Both the position numbers and the translations under genes were made by a program. 64,000 bases of DNA, from positions 992,001 to 1,056,000 of the forward strand of contig NC_011832.1 in the NCBI RefSeq assembly GCF_000021965.1, given 5' to 3'. The stretch is from Methanosphaerula palustris E1-9c (GTDB lineage Archaea > Halobacteriota > Methanomicrobia > Methanomicrobiales > Methanospirillaceae). Positions 26,642 to 35,592 of the stretch are shown piece after piece. Each line of letters opens with the position of its first letter. The first letter of the stretch is position 1. Under the pieces are notes generated by a model. It ran no database searches. It was not told where the DNA came from and saw only the letters and a list, made by a program, of their open reading frames with translations.

Positions 26642-29128
26642 TCAGAGCCAGTCCTTATATTTCCGGGATCCATCTTCATTCTTCTCTTCAACATTCTCTT
26701 CTCTCATCCCGTCTCCCTGCTCTGGTGTTGAGGCGGGGGGGGTCTGGAGCCGCTCGACGAGTTCGTTCATCGTCATCACCCGGAGGTAGGACTCCTCCTG
26801 GATGAATGGGGTGTAGAAGAGCACATCCCCGCTCCGGTCGATGGCGATCACCCGGTATCCGATCTCTTCAGCCCAGTGGGCGATCGAGTCGGGCACGGGC
26901 AGACTTGGGACTGAAGAGAGGTTGAGGATCTGGGTCAGCCGGTAGTCCTGGTTTCTGGACTGCATCCACTCGTCCTGCTCGACCTGATGAAGCAGGGCGG
27001 CCAGGGTGTCGACGTTTCCGGTCTGGGGATCAAAGGCTGCGACCTTGTCGAGGGCGATCAGGGTCCGCGGTGAGAGGGAGACACCTTCCCCGATCACGAG
27101 CCCAGATGGCCTGACCTCTCTGGCCACGCCATGCTGTGGTCTGTGGGGCTGCCCCTTAGAATTGGTTTTCCCCCGTGTCTGGTAGATGATCCCGGCCGCT
27201 GCGATCAGAAAAACCACAAGGAGGGGATAGATCAGGTATCCGGTCCATGGGTGCTTCTGGTCTGCATCTGCTGCACTCGCATCGACCGGCTGTTGAGACT
27301 GGACCGGCTGGACGGTGGTGGCGTTGGTGGTGACCGTCGACTTCTTTGTCAGGGACGTGACCAGTAGGGCTGTTGCGACTGCGGTTGGAGCGCTTGTCTG
27401 GATCGCTGCATTTGCATCGACAGTGGTAGCCGGGACCAGCGTTGACCCGTCGAGTGGTGTCAACGTGAACTTCAGTGGTGTGGTGATCGTCTTTCCTATC
27501 GTGTCGATACCCTCCGGACTCCAGTAGGCGTGGTGATGGTAGTCCAGCTCGGTCTCTGCCCAGATCTGGTATTCCCCGGGTTCATACAGGGAGTTGCCGG
27601 TATCCCAGGCCGTCCCGTCGGTCCCGGAGACCAGGAAGGAGTTGGAGGTGATGGTCAGGGGGTCCAGCTGGGTGGCCACCCCCTTTGTATCGATCACAGA
27701 GGTGAAGATGGATCCTGTCGGGCTCTCGATCTTGATCGCAACCTGAGCCCCGGTCTGACGGGTGAGGAACCCTTCCAGGTTGCTTGTCAGGACAAAGGAG
27801 ATGTGCCGTCCTTTCAGCACGGTATCTCCCTGAACCGGACGATTGGCTGTCACATCCATGACCGTCAGCGCCAGGGAGGGGACTGCAACCGTAAAGACCG
27901 GGGTCTTTGGGGTAGAGTTCAGGTTGTACCAGATCCCGGGATAGGCCGATGGGTGGACTGCGAAGTCAGTGACGTCGTTGACGATCATCATCTGCGCCGG
28001 TGCGCCGGTCTGCGGGTCGACCCCAGTATTGAAACAGCCGAGCGTGTAGCCGTTCTGGACCCCTGTGCTGACGATGTTCAGTCCGATCTCCCCAGCATAC
28101 ACTGTCGACCCTGCGGATCGGATCACATTCACTCCTGTTGCCGTGACCCCTGATGTTGCAGCGGTCTGGACTGATGCTGCATTGACCAGCCCTGTATTGA
28201 GTTTTATCGGGGAGGTTGCCACGGGAGCGGAGCTGGGCAATACCTGGGGGGTAGAAACAGATGCGGTGCCTGGCTGATAATTGGTTGTCAGCTGTTTTCC
28301 CTGAACGAAGGTCGGAGATTGATACTGTGTGGTCTGTGTCTGGACCTGGGTAGTTACTGGTGAAGGTGTCGGGGAAGGAGTTGGCGTTGGCGTTGGTGTC
28401 GGCGTCGATAACACCTGAGTCAGTGCTGCATACCACTTGGCCGCGATCTTCTTCTCCCCACTCTCATCCGGGTGAACCCCTGCGGACTGGGTGTCTGCGA
28501 TTCCATCGAACCCGGTGTACATGTCGACGACCGTTATCGGCGACTGAGCGGTGCTTTTCTGGGCTGCAAGCACGGGTATCGCGGCATTCAGGGCGAGCAG
28601 GTTGTCCCGGGAGACGGCTGTTGGTGGTATCTGGGCCAGCAGGATCCGGACGTTCGGGTTCTTCTGCCGAATCGTATCGATGATCCGGCCAAGGCTGTAG
28701 ATGCTGTGCTGTGTCGGGACATCGTTCAGGACATCATTGGTCCCGAGCATCACCAATGCGACGTCTGGCGTGTAATGAGTCAGCCAGTCTGACAGGTGTC
28801 CCTGTGTATCTCCATCAACACCATCCAGGATTCCTGAGGTTGTATACCCGCCATGCCCTTCATTGTCCTGGTCGAAGTCCAGGTTAAAGTTCGGGTCGGT
28901 CCAGCTCCCGACGAAGTCCACGTCATACCCTGCTGACTTCAGTTCGTTCCAGAGCCAGTATCGATATGTCGGATGGCTCGCAGCCTCAGTGGTATCGGTC
29001 AATCCTTTGGTCAGCGAGTCCCCAAGTGGCATGATCTTCACCGTGGCCGTAACTGCCGGCGTGAATGCAAGTCCCAGGCAGAACACCAGTGCGATCATTA
29101 GAAGCAGTGCGAGCGTTTTCTGTTTCAT
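26642..29128 (-). CDS. Cell-surface SGNH/GDSL hydrolase with DUF3821 and cytoplasmic tail
   Basis: An 828-residue surface protein. A signal peptide occupies about residues 1-29. The SGNH esterase domain (about 30-240) has GDSLTKG (catalytic Ser), the GxND motif in LMLGTNDVLND and the C-terminal DxxH in VHPDESG. A Pro-Thr repeat linker follows, near residues 245-265, then a DUF3821-type beta domain of some 250 residues found in methanogen surface proteins. A membrane helix near residues 645-665 and a 155-residue cytoplasmic region complete it. The hydrolase probably acts on an extracellular ester or sugar; the tail may report or anchor. The domain order is read from the sequence; the substrate is not known. 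Confidence 0.85.
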   Translation of the reverse strand: MKQKTLALLLMIALVFCLGLAFTPAVTATVKIMPLGDSLTKGLTDTTEAASHPTYRYWLWNELKSAGYDVDFVGSWTDPNFNLDFDQDNEGHGGYTTSGILDGVDGDTQGHLSDWLTHYTPDVALVMLGTNDVLNDVPTQHSIYSLGRIIDTIRQKNPNVRILLAQIPPTAVSRDNLLALNAAIPVLAAQKSTAQSPITVVDMYTGFDGIADTQSAGVHPDESGEKKIAAKWYAALTQVLSTPTPTPTPTPSPTPSPVTTQVQTQTTQYQSPTFVQGKQLTTNYQPGTASVSTPQVLPSSAPVATSPIKLNTGLVNAASVQTAATSGVTATGVNVIRSAGSTVYAGEIGLNIVSTGVQNGYTLGCFNTGVDPQTGAPAQMMIVNDVTDFAVHPSAYPGIWYNLNSTPKTPVFTVAVPSLALTVMDVTANRPVQGDTVLKGRHISFVLTSNLEGFLTRQTGAQVAIKIESPTGSIFTSVIDTKGVATQLDPLTITSNSFLVSGTDGTAWDTGNSLYEPGEYQIWAETELDYHHHAYWSPEGIDTIGKTITTPLKFTLTPLDGSTLVPATTVDANAAIQTSAPTAVATALLVTSLTKKSTVTTNATTVQPVQSQQPVDASAADADQKHPWTGYLIYPLLVVFLIAAAGIIYQTRGKTNSKGQPHRPQHGVAREVRPSGLVIGEGVSLSPRTLIALDKVAAFDPQTGNVDTLAALLHQVEQDEWMQSRNQDYRLTQILNLSSVPSLPVPDSIAHWAEEIGYRVIAIDRSGDVLFYTPFIQEESYLRVMTMNELVERLQTPPASTPEQGDGMREENVEEKNEDGSRKYKDWL

Positions 29129-29319
29129 ACCTTGCCAGATCCCTTCTCAGTTGATTATTCTGATTTGGGATATGGATGGATTAATCTACGGTTATGATAC
29201 GGTACCTGCGTCTGAAATCGGTTCATCCTGCTCATATTTGCGCAGGCGTCTGTTCTGCCCCCACGCGAAGGTAGTTGTACTTTCTGTTGAAATGTATATT
29301 CTGTATTCAGAGGTCCCTG

Positions 29320-30027
29320 ATGAGTTCACCAGTACAGCAGACCACTATTCGGGCTGCTATCTTCGATATGGACAACACGCTGTTCGATTTTATGTATGCC
29401 CAACGGGCGGGGTGCAGCGCGGTCCTTTCGGTGCTCGGTCATCCGACTGACCCGAGCGTGCTCTTCCGCTACTTTCTTCGCCCTGACCATGGGTTTGAAA
29501 GCACGCAGAATATCCGGGATTATCTTGTGGATCTCGGTCATAACGATCCGAATCTCTTCCGGATCTGTGCGGCCCAGTATGAAGCGCGTAAACTCCAGGC
29601 GATCACTCCGTATGATGATGCACTGTCGACCCTTGAAGCGCTCAGGGATCTTGGAATCCCTCTGGCGCTGGTGACCGACGCCGATACCGACCATGCCCGG
29701 GGTCGGCTCAAGCAGGCTGGTCTGGAGAGGTTCTTTCCGGTGATCGTCACCCCCGACCAGACCGGTTCGCGAAAGCCCTCCCACTGTCAGTTTCTGTCAG
29801 CACTCGATCAGCTCCGGGTAACCCCGGCCGAGGCACTGATGGTTGGGGACAGTCTGCGCCGGGATATCTACCCGTGCACCGAACTCGGGCTGATCACGGC
29901 GTACGCGGCCTATGGCGATCAGAGCCCGTTTCCTTCGCCGGTCTGTACCCCCGATCTGGTTCTCGAAAGACTGGACCAGATCCTCGACCTCTTCCCAGCA
30001 TACTCCGGTGCTGTTCGTCAGGCATGA
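29320..30027 (+). CDS. HAD-superfamily hydrolase (phosphatase)
   Basis: A 235-residue Rossmann-like phosphatase. Motif I is FDMDNTLF (nucleophile Asp), motif II is in ALVTDA, motif III has the lysine of SRKPSHCQF and motif IV is in MVGDSLRRDI. The start at 29320 is preceded by AGAGG; an upstream in-frame ATG at 29275 adds 15 residues without conservation. Its stop is 15 bases before the type IIG-like gene, so it may be part of the same transcript. Substrate unknown. Confidence 0.9.
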   Translation: MSSPVQQTTIRAAIFDMDNTLFDFMYAQRAGCSAVLSVLGHPTDPSVLFRYFLRPDHGFESTQNIRDYLVDLGHNDPNLFRICAAQYEARKLQAITPYDDALSTLEALRDLGIPLALVTDADTDHARGRLKQAGLERFFPVIVTPDQTGSRKPSHCQFLSALDQLRVTPAEALMVGDSLRRDIYPCTELGLITAYAAYGDQSPFPSPVCTPDLVLERLDQILDLFPAYSGAVRQA

Positions 30028-30042
30028 GGATGTGGTTCGGGT

Positions 30043-32523
30043 ATGCCTGATTCACTGGTCAGATCGTTTTATGCAGAGCAGGATCGTGGTTCGGCCCGTC
30101 CGGCTGCTATGATCAGGGAACAGTTCCTGGTACCCTTCTTTTGTGCCCTTGGATGGACGGATAATTTTCCAGCATTCCCGGTGCTGGTCCTCGACGAGGG
30201 GGGACAGGCCCAGCCTGATATGATCCAGAACCTGATGCGGGACGCCTTCTCTGCTGCAATGTCTGTTGCGGTGGTGACCAATTTTGCCTGGATGGAGATC
30301 TATGACCTGAGTCCTCCTCCCCTCCCGGGTTCGGCCCCCCCCATTCCTGTGCACATTACCGCGGGTGAGTACGCGGAACGGTGGCCTGAACTGGTGGCCT
30401 GCCTCTCTCCATTCGGATGGCCGGCCCGGGGCATGCGGCCCGGGTTGATTGCAGTGCTCGGGGACCTGATCGCCGGCTGGCGGCTGGTCCTTGGACGGAG
30501 TCTCTGCCGGGAATATCACTTCCTCTCTGATGAGGATCTGAACCTCTCGGTGCAGCGAACGATCGATCTTCTCCTCCTCCTCTGGATCCTCCACGAGCGG
30601 GGGTATCTCATCCAGTTCAATCCTCTCCAGGACCGGGATGAGACTGATCTTCAGCATCACCTGATCTCCCAGGCGGCAGCATTCATCGATCCCGTCAGGA
30701 TCACCCCGCCGTTCTGGCCGGGAGATGAGGCAGTGTTGGAGGTGATGCGTGTACTCACCAGTCCGGCCTGCCCGGTCTCCTTTGGCCAGGTCAGCCCGGA
30801 ATCGCTGGCGGTGGCCTTTGATGCGGTCCTTCGGATCCTCCTCGTTGCGGACGGTTCAAGGATGACATCACGTCCGAACCGATTGATCACGGCGGTCGAC
30901 GGTGCTGCAGAGGTTCCCGACCGGATGCTTCGGACGGTTGCGGAGGTCGCCCTTCTTCCGCTCCTCAAGGGTCGGTCCCGGGTGGAGCAGACGGCACTTC
31001 GTGTGGTCGACCCCTGCTGTGGAACAGGAAGGCTGCTGATCGTGACCTGCCGGCTTCTCCTCTCCGCCGCTCACACTCCGGCGGAGACGCTGTCCATCGT
31101 CTCCGGGATCGAGCAGGATCCGTGCCAGGCCGAGGTCGCAGCGCTGCTGCTGGTGCTGACTACCCTGGATCATGCTCCCCTCTCTGCAGGATCGGAGGTG
31201 ACCCCGGCGATCTGGCGGGGAAATCCGCTGGTCGGTTCGGACTTTCTTGGAGATCCGCTCGCCTGTCTCCTCTCCGGACGCCGTCTGCGCAGGCTGGCCC
31301 CATTCGACTGGTCCACTTTTCCAGTGCCAGACCGGGGGTTCGATGCGGTGCTGACCTCGGTACCGGTAGCCATGACCCGTCTGTTTCTGGGGGAGGACAC
31401 CTACCTGCCAGGCCATTATTCCACCTTCCAGACCGGAGGGGATCGGTCCATATGCCTGGTCGAGCGGATGATGCCGATGATCGCTGCAGGTGGAGCTCTC
31501 ACAATCCTCTTCTCTGATCGCTGGCTCCACGGGGACCGGTCCGGTCTCTTTCGTGCATGGCTAACCGGTCAGAGGCTGCACCTGGTCGCAGAGATTCCTG
31601 CCCTGCCTCTGGTGGGGACCGACAACCACCTCTGCCTCCTCAAGGTCGGTCCGGGAGAACCAGCACCGACCGTGGCTGCTGCGATCCTCGAAGGTTCGAC
31701 CCTGCCGGATTCGGCAGGTGCCCTCGTCAGAGAGACCCATCTTTTTCCGGTGGCCGACCTCTCCACACAGGGATGGGTGCTCGAGGACCGGCGATATGCA
31801 ACCCTGATCGAGCGCCTGACTGCAGAAGGCCGGCCGCTCGATGACCTGCTCTTCGGGGGGATTGTGGATGGGGAGGCTGTCCCCAACCAGTTCCCGGCCG
31901 GTCAACGCAGGCAGTTGATCCGGTGGGATCGGCGGATCCGCCCGCTCTGCAGGCCGGTGGTCACAGTCGATCGGCCGTATACCCTGCCGGTCAGGGAGGG
32001 ATACTGCATCCCCGATCCGGGTCGAACGCTCCCAGAGCGGGTCGACCGGCAGCTGCGACGGGGGGGTGTGATTATTACCGGGAATGGACAGGATCCCCTC
32101 TTCTGTCAGGGCCAGAAGATCCTCTGTTCAACCCGGACCGGAGTATGCACCTTCGATGAGGATGGCACTGGAATCCTGGGACCGGATACAGTGGCGCTGA
32201 TCACCTCAGATCTCTTCCTGCTCGGGTTGCTGAATTCAACCATTGGGGGCGGTTTGCTCACGGGTCAGCACCCCGGAACAGGGGGTGACCAGATGCTGAA
32301 CGCCGACCTCGTCTCCAGGGTTCGGGTGAGGGTGCCGGATTGTTATGATCCTGTCGAACAGGGGCTGCATGACCAGGTCGTTACGCTGGTCGGCCGACTG
32401 CTCGGTCTGTACTCTCAGTCAGCCCCGGCTGGGCTGGCCGAACCGCTGATCGAGCGGGTCGACTGGTGTATTTGCACCCTTTATGGGGTGTCGGATGAGG
32501 AGATCGCGGTGTTGAAGAGGTAA
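30043..32523 (+). CDS. Type IIG-like DNA methyltransferase homologue lacking catalytic motifs
   Basis: An 826-residue protein with the architecture of a type IIG restriction-modification enzyme. There is an N-terminal segment ending in VVTNFAWMEIYDLS (residues about 75-92), as in nuclease domains of this family, a helical region with LNLSVQRTIDLLLLLWILHERG (about 165-187), a methyltransferase domain with motif I DPCCGTGRLLI (about 322-333), and a TaqI-type C-terminal specificity domain ending in DWCICTLYGVSDEEI. The NPPY motif is replaced by a TSVPV segment (about 438-442), and no PD-(D/E)XK residues are recognisable at the N-terminus. It might be a DNA-binding relic or a repurposed protein. 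It is shorter than most type IIG enzymes. Upstream is a HAD phosphatase gene 15 bases away. Confidence 0.72.
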   Translation: MPDSLVRSFYAEQDRGSARPAAMIREQFLVPFFCALGWTDNFPAFPVLVLDEGGQAQPDMIQNLMRDAFSAAMSVAVVTNFAWMEIYDLSPPPLPGSAPPIPVHITAGEYAERWPELVACLSPFGWPARGMRPGLIAVLGDLIAGWRLVLGRSLCREYHFLSDEDLNLSVQRTIDLLLLLWILHERGYLIQFNPLQDRDETDLQHHLISQAAAFIDPVRITPPFWPGDEAVLEVMRVLTSPACPVSFGQVSPESLAVAFDAVLRILLVADGSRMTSRPNRLITAVDGAAEVPDRMLRTVAEVALLPLLKGRSRVEQTALRVVDPCCGTGRLLIVTCRLLLSAAHTPAETLSIVSGIEQDPCQAEVAALLLVLTTLDHAPLSAGSEVTPAIWRGNPLVGSDFLGDPLACLLSGRRLRRLAPFDWSTFPVPDRGFDAVLTSVPVAMTRLFLGEDTYLPGHYSTFQTGGDRSICLVERMMPMIAAGGALTILFSDRWLHGDRSGLFRAWLTGQRLHLVAEIPALPLVGTDNHLCLLKVGPGEPAPTVAAAILEGSTLPDSAGALVRETHLFPVADLSTQGWVLEDRRYATLIERLTAEGRPLDDLLFGGIVDGEAVPNQFPAGQRRQLIRWDRRIRPLCRPVVTVDRPYTLPVREGYCIPDPGRTLPERVDRQLRRGGVIITGNGQDPLFCQGQKILCSTRTGVCTFDEDGTGILGPDTVALITSDLFLLGLLNSTIGGGLLTGQHPGTGGDQMLNADLVSRVRVRVPDCYDPVEQGLHDQVVTLVGRLLGLYSQSAPAGLAEPLIERVDWCICTLYGVSDEEIAVLKR

Positions 32524-32680
32524 CCGTCTTGCTCATCTCTGGCTACCACTTTTTATATGAACCCTTTCATAATCAGGGACAGATGTTCAGAGCGCAGGAG
32601 AAACCGGCAGAACGTTCTCTTCTCGGGTCCACCAACAGGATCTGCGTCCGAGCCATGCTACCGGTCTGGAGGGCGGTCTG

Positions 32681-34603
32681 ATGGCTCCTGGAATTGAGAT
32701 GTACCTGCTCAGATTATATGTGGCTGGTGAGACTCAGGAATCTGCCCGGGCAATCCAGAACCTTGTGCGTATCTGTGAGACATACCTGGTGGGACGGTAC
32801 GACCTGGAGGTGATCGATATCTCCCGGCATCCGAGTCTCTCACGGGATGAGCAGATCGTTGTGACCCCGACGCTGATCAGGAAGGGGCCGGCTCCTGAGC
32901 GGCGACTGATCGGCGACCTGTCAGACACCCGGGTGGTCCTTCGGGGTCTTGGTTTACCTGAGGGGGGGCTTCAAAACGAACCGAACGATTCAGGATCTTC
33001 TGCAAACCCGCAGGTCATAAAACTCTGTGAACGTTTGCGGGAGACTGGCGTCGATAGGATGGATATCTGGACCGGCCAGGTGGATGGAATCGTCGTCCCG
33101 ACCTCTGATGAAGACAGGCTATTCATAAACCCCGGGGGGGCATCTCCGTACTGGACCTTTGTCGAGACGATGAATGAGGGGGCGGTGGTCATCGATCGGG
33201 CCGGAACGATTCTGTACTGCAACCGACGGTTTGCTGCGATCATCGAGGCGCGTATGGAGATGATCTCAGGTTCATTCTTCGATAGTTGGGTATGTTCTCA
33301 TGATCACCTCCTCTTTGAAGCACTCTCTGTGGCCGGTGCAGATCGGCAATCTTCAGGGGATCTGCAGATGGTCAATACCCGGGGGCGCCTGGTCCCGGTT
33401 CATCTCTCGCTCAGCCCGTTTACGGGCGGAGGGGTCTCTGAAATTTCTATCGTGGTGACCGATCTGACCACGCGGAAACATAACTGTGCGTTGCTTCGAT
33501 CCGAACATCTGGCCCATTCGATCCTCGAACAGGCCGCCGACCCGATCGTCGTGATCAACGCTGAAAAGGTGATCATCAGGGCCAATACCGCGGCAGTGGA
33601 GATGGCCGGGACCAACCCCCTTCTTGCACAGTTTGATTCGGTCTTTCCACTCTTCCAGGTGATTGGGGATGAAGAAATACCCTTCTCACCGTCCAGAATC
33701 TCCAGTGCCGGCAAGCAGTTACAGGGGATGGAGGTTCTCTTTCGAAGAACGGACAGGTCACTCTTTTCCTTGCTGATCAGCGCGGCACCGATAATCGGAG
33801 AATTCGGGGAATCGCCCGGATGCGTGGCTGTGATGACCGATATCACGGCCCAGAAACAGGTCGAAGGGGAACTTCGAAGGACACTCGACGACCTGGCCCA
33901 CTCCAATCAGGACCTGCAGCAGTTTGCGTACATCGCCTCGCATGACCTGCAGGAACCACTCAGGATGGTGGCCAGTTACCTGCAGCTCCTCGAGCGAAAG
34001 TATCGGGACCGGCTCGATTCGGACGCCCAGGAGTTCATCGGGTTTGCGGTCGAGGGTGCGAACCGGATGCAGCAGCAGATCAACGACCTGCTGGCGTACT
34101 CGCGGGTCACGAGCCGGGGCCAGCCTCTCAAGCCGGTGAGCGCCGAAGAGGCATTGGCCTCTGCACTGAGTCACCTGGCCCTGAAGATCGAAGAGACTGG
34201 TGCCACGGTCACCCATGACCCACTTCCGATGGTCAGGGCCGATCTCCCGCAGCTGGTTCAGGTCTTTTCGAACCTTCTCGACAACGCACTCACATTCCTC
34301 CGTCCCCAGGTCGCCCCGGTGATCCATCTCTCGGTGGAAGATCAGGCTGGCTGGGTGGTCTTTTCTCTGCACGACAATGGGATCGGGATCGACCCGGAGT
34401 TCTATCAGCGGATCTTTCAGATGTTCCAACGACTTCACTCTCGCGCGGAGTATCCCGGGACCGGTATCGGGCTTGCGATCTGCCAGCGAATTATCGAGCG
34501 GCACCATGGGCGGATCTGGGTCACTTCGGTTCCCGGCAGTGGATCGACCTTCTCCTTTACGATCCCTGGTGTTAATGGTCACCTTCATGGTCCTGATCGC
34601 TGA
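32681..34603 (+). CDS. KaiB-domain PAS sensor histidine kinase
   Basis: A 640-residue kinase. Residues 8-92 are a KaiB-like domain: LRLYVAGETQESARAIQNL, the DLEVIDISRHP strand and the VTPTLIRKGPAPERRLIGDL segment. Two PAS domains follow (about 160-270 and 275-395). The HisKA domain has the phosphorylated His in IASHDLQEPLRM (residue about 421), and the ATPase domain (about 505-635) has VFSNLLDNA, DNGIGID and PGTGIGLAIC. The KaiB fold at the front is the layout of cyanobacterial SasA, which uses it to bind KaiC. No KaiC gene is in the window. GGAGGG at 32668-32673 supports the start. Confidence 0.85.
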   Translation: MAPGIEMYLLRLYVAGETQESARAIQNLVRICETYLVGRYDLEVIDISRHPSLSRDEQIVVTPTLIRKGPAPERRLIGDLSDTRVVLRGLGLPEGGLQNEPNDSGSSANPQVIKLCERLRETGVDRMDIWTGQVDGIVVPTSDEDRLFINPGGASPYWTFVETMNEGAVVIDRAGTILYCNRRFAAIIEARMEMISGSFFDSWVCSHDHLLFEALSVAGADRQSSGDLQMVNTRGRLVPVHLSLSPFTGGGVSEISIVVTDLTTRKHNCALLRSEHLAHSILEQAADPIVVINAEKVIIRANTAAVEMAGTNPLLAQFDSVFPLFQVIGDEEIPFSPSRISSAGKQLQGMEVLFRRTDRSLFSLLISAAPIIGEFGESPGCVAVMTDITAQKQVEGELRRTLDDLAHSNQDLQQFAYIASHDLQEPLRMVASYLQLLERKYRDRLDSDAQEFIGFAVEGANRMQQQINDLLAYSRVTSRGQPLKPVSAEEALASALSHLALKIEETGATVTHDPLPMVRADLPQLVQVFSNLLDNALTFLRPQVAPVIHLSVEDQAGWVVFSLHDNGIGIDPEFYQRIFQMFQRLHSRAEYPGTGIGLAICQRIIERHHGRIWVTSVPGSGSTFSFTIPGVNGHLHGPDR

Positions 34604-34663
34604 TAGTCGACGTCGATTTTTTTTACCTGATTTATGCAGTATCTTCCAATCTGGAATGAACTG

Positions 34664-35090
34664 ATGAAGATCGTTGGAATCAACAGAAGTCCGCGTGGAG
34701 ATATGAGTAGTACCCGGCGACTCGTCCAGTCAGTCCAGGATGGGGCAACGGGAGGCCAGTGCAGAGACCGAACTGATCGATCTCTGTGCCTCTAATCTGC
34801 AGAACTGTGCCGGAGGTTGGTCCTGTTACGTCAGGGGGAGTGTGTGCTTGCCGATGACTTTGAGGGATCTACCAGAATATTCTCGATGCGGATGGGATCG
34901 TATTCGGTTGCCACTACTGGCGGGGCAGGCCATGATGAGGTGATCGCATATCTTCAGTGGATTCAGAACCGGCTCGGTGCGATCTTTGTTGGGGGGTCGG
35001 GGCCGCCGCGTTTTTGGCGTCACCCTGGTGGAGTTTATCCGGATCTGCAGGTATTACCCGGAGCAGGAAGAGATTCTGGTGGTCCACTGA
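34664..35090 (+). pseudogene. NADPH-dependent FMN reductase/iron-sulfur flavoprotein remnant
   Basis: The start MKIVGINRSPRGDMSSTRRLVQSV is a flavodoxin-like phosphate-binding opening, but its frame stops about 43 codons later. Continuations lie in other frames: one has ETELIDLC (near 34760), another ECVLADDF (near 34840), another IYQNILDADGIVFG (from about 34870), and the end reads FIRICRYYPEQEEILVV just before the stop at 35090. At least three frame changes are needed, so the gene is broken rather than a misread. It would have encoded a flavin-binding oxidoreductase. Confidence 0.75.
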
Positions 35091-35221
35091 CCCCTATATG
35101 CTCGAAGGGCTGACTTATAGTATGAGGTCAGGCTCACCTGCTTGGGTGATGATGATGTGAGAAGAGTTCTAACGTTTGAGGATCGGGTGTAATTGTAGGT
35201 TCTCTTCATCTGGATTCAGGT

Positions 35222-35422
35222 TCAGAAAGATCTGCGCTGGGGCCTTGCAGATTTCCCTGAAGCGTTGATGATCCCGAACTTGGCAAACTCATCGGTGTCG
35301 ACGAGAAAACCGTTTCCGTACCGCTCAGCTCGCAGGATACTGCTGTTCAACAACATCCGCACAGAGGGTTCATCGGTATGCATGACCCGGGCAAGCTGGC
35401 TGATCGAGAAGAACTGCTGCAT
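35222..35422 (-). CDS. Small helix-turn-helix protein, excisionase/MerR-like
   Basis: A 66-residue protein. SISQLARVMHTDEPSVRMLLNSSILRAERYGNGFLVDTDEF reads as a helix-turn-helix followed by the short wing typical of DNA-binding domains that recognise sites through a MerR/Xis fold. No partner gene is next to it, and a decayed flavoprotein gene lies on the other strand. An A+T-rich stretch upstream suits a promoter. The family call is by pattern only. Confidence 0.6.
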   Translation of the reverse strand: MQQFFSISQLARVMHTDEPSVRMLLNSSILRAERYGNGFLVDTDEFAKFGIINASGKSARPQRRSF

Positions 35423-35592
35423 GGTTACCGCTGACTCCTGATCTGCATCTTCATCTTTGTAAACCTATCAGCCTTTGCATCTTCACATTCATACCCAAAA
35501 CCAGTACATACCATTGTGCGCTGTGAATATAAGAGACCGTTATTCTGCGGTGTGAAAATGACTAGGTCCATTTCCGCTGGTGTCTTATTGAG

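Noticed and set aside
28372-28410. Short G/T-rich tandem repeat that resembles a CRISPR or microsatellite
   Set aside because: It encodes the Pro-Thr linker of the SGNH protein; there are no spaced repeats.
30868-31530. Minus-strand frame of 220 codons opposite the type IIG-like gene
   Set aside because: It is out of register with any domain and is explained as the shadow of the plus-strand gene.
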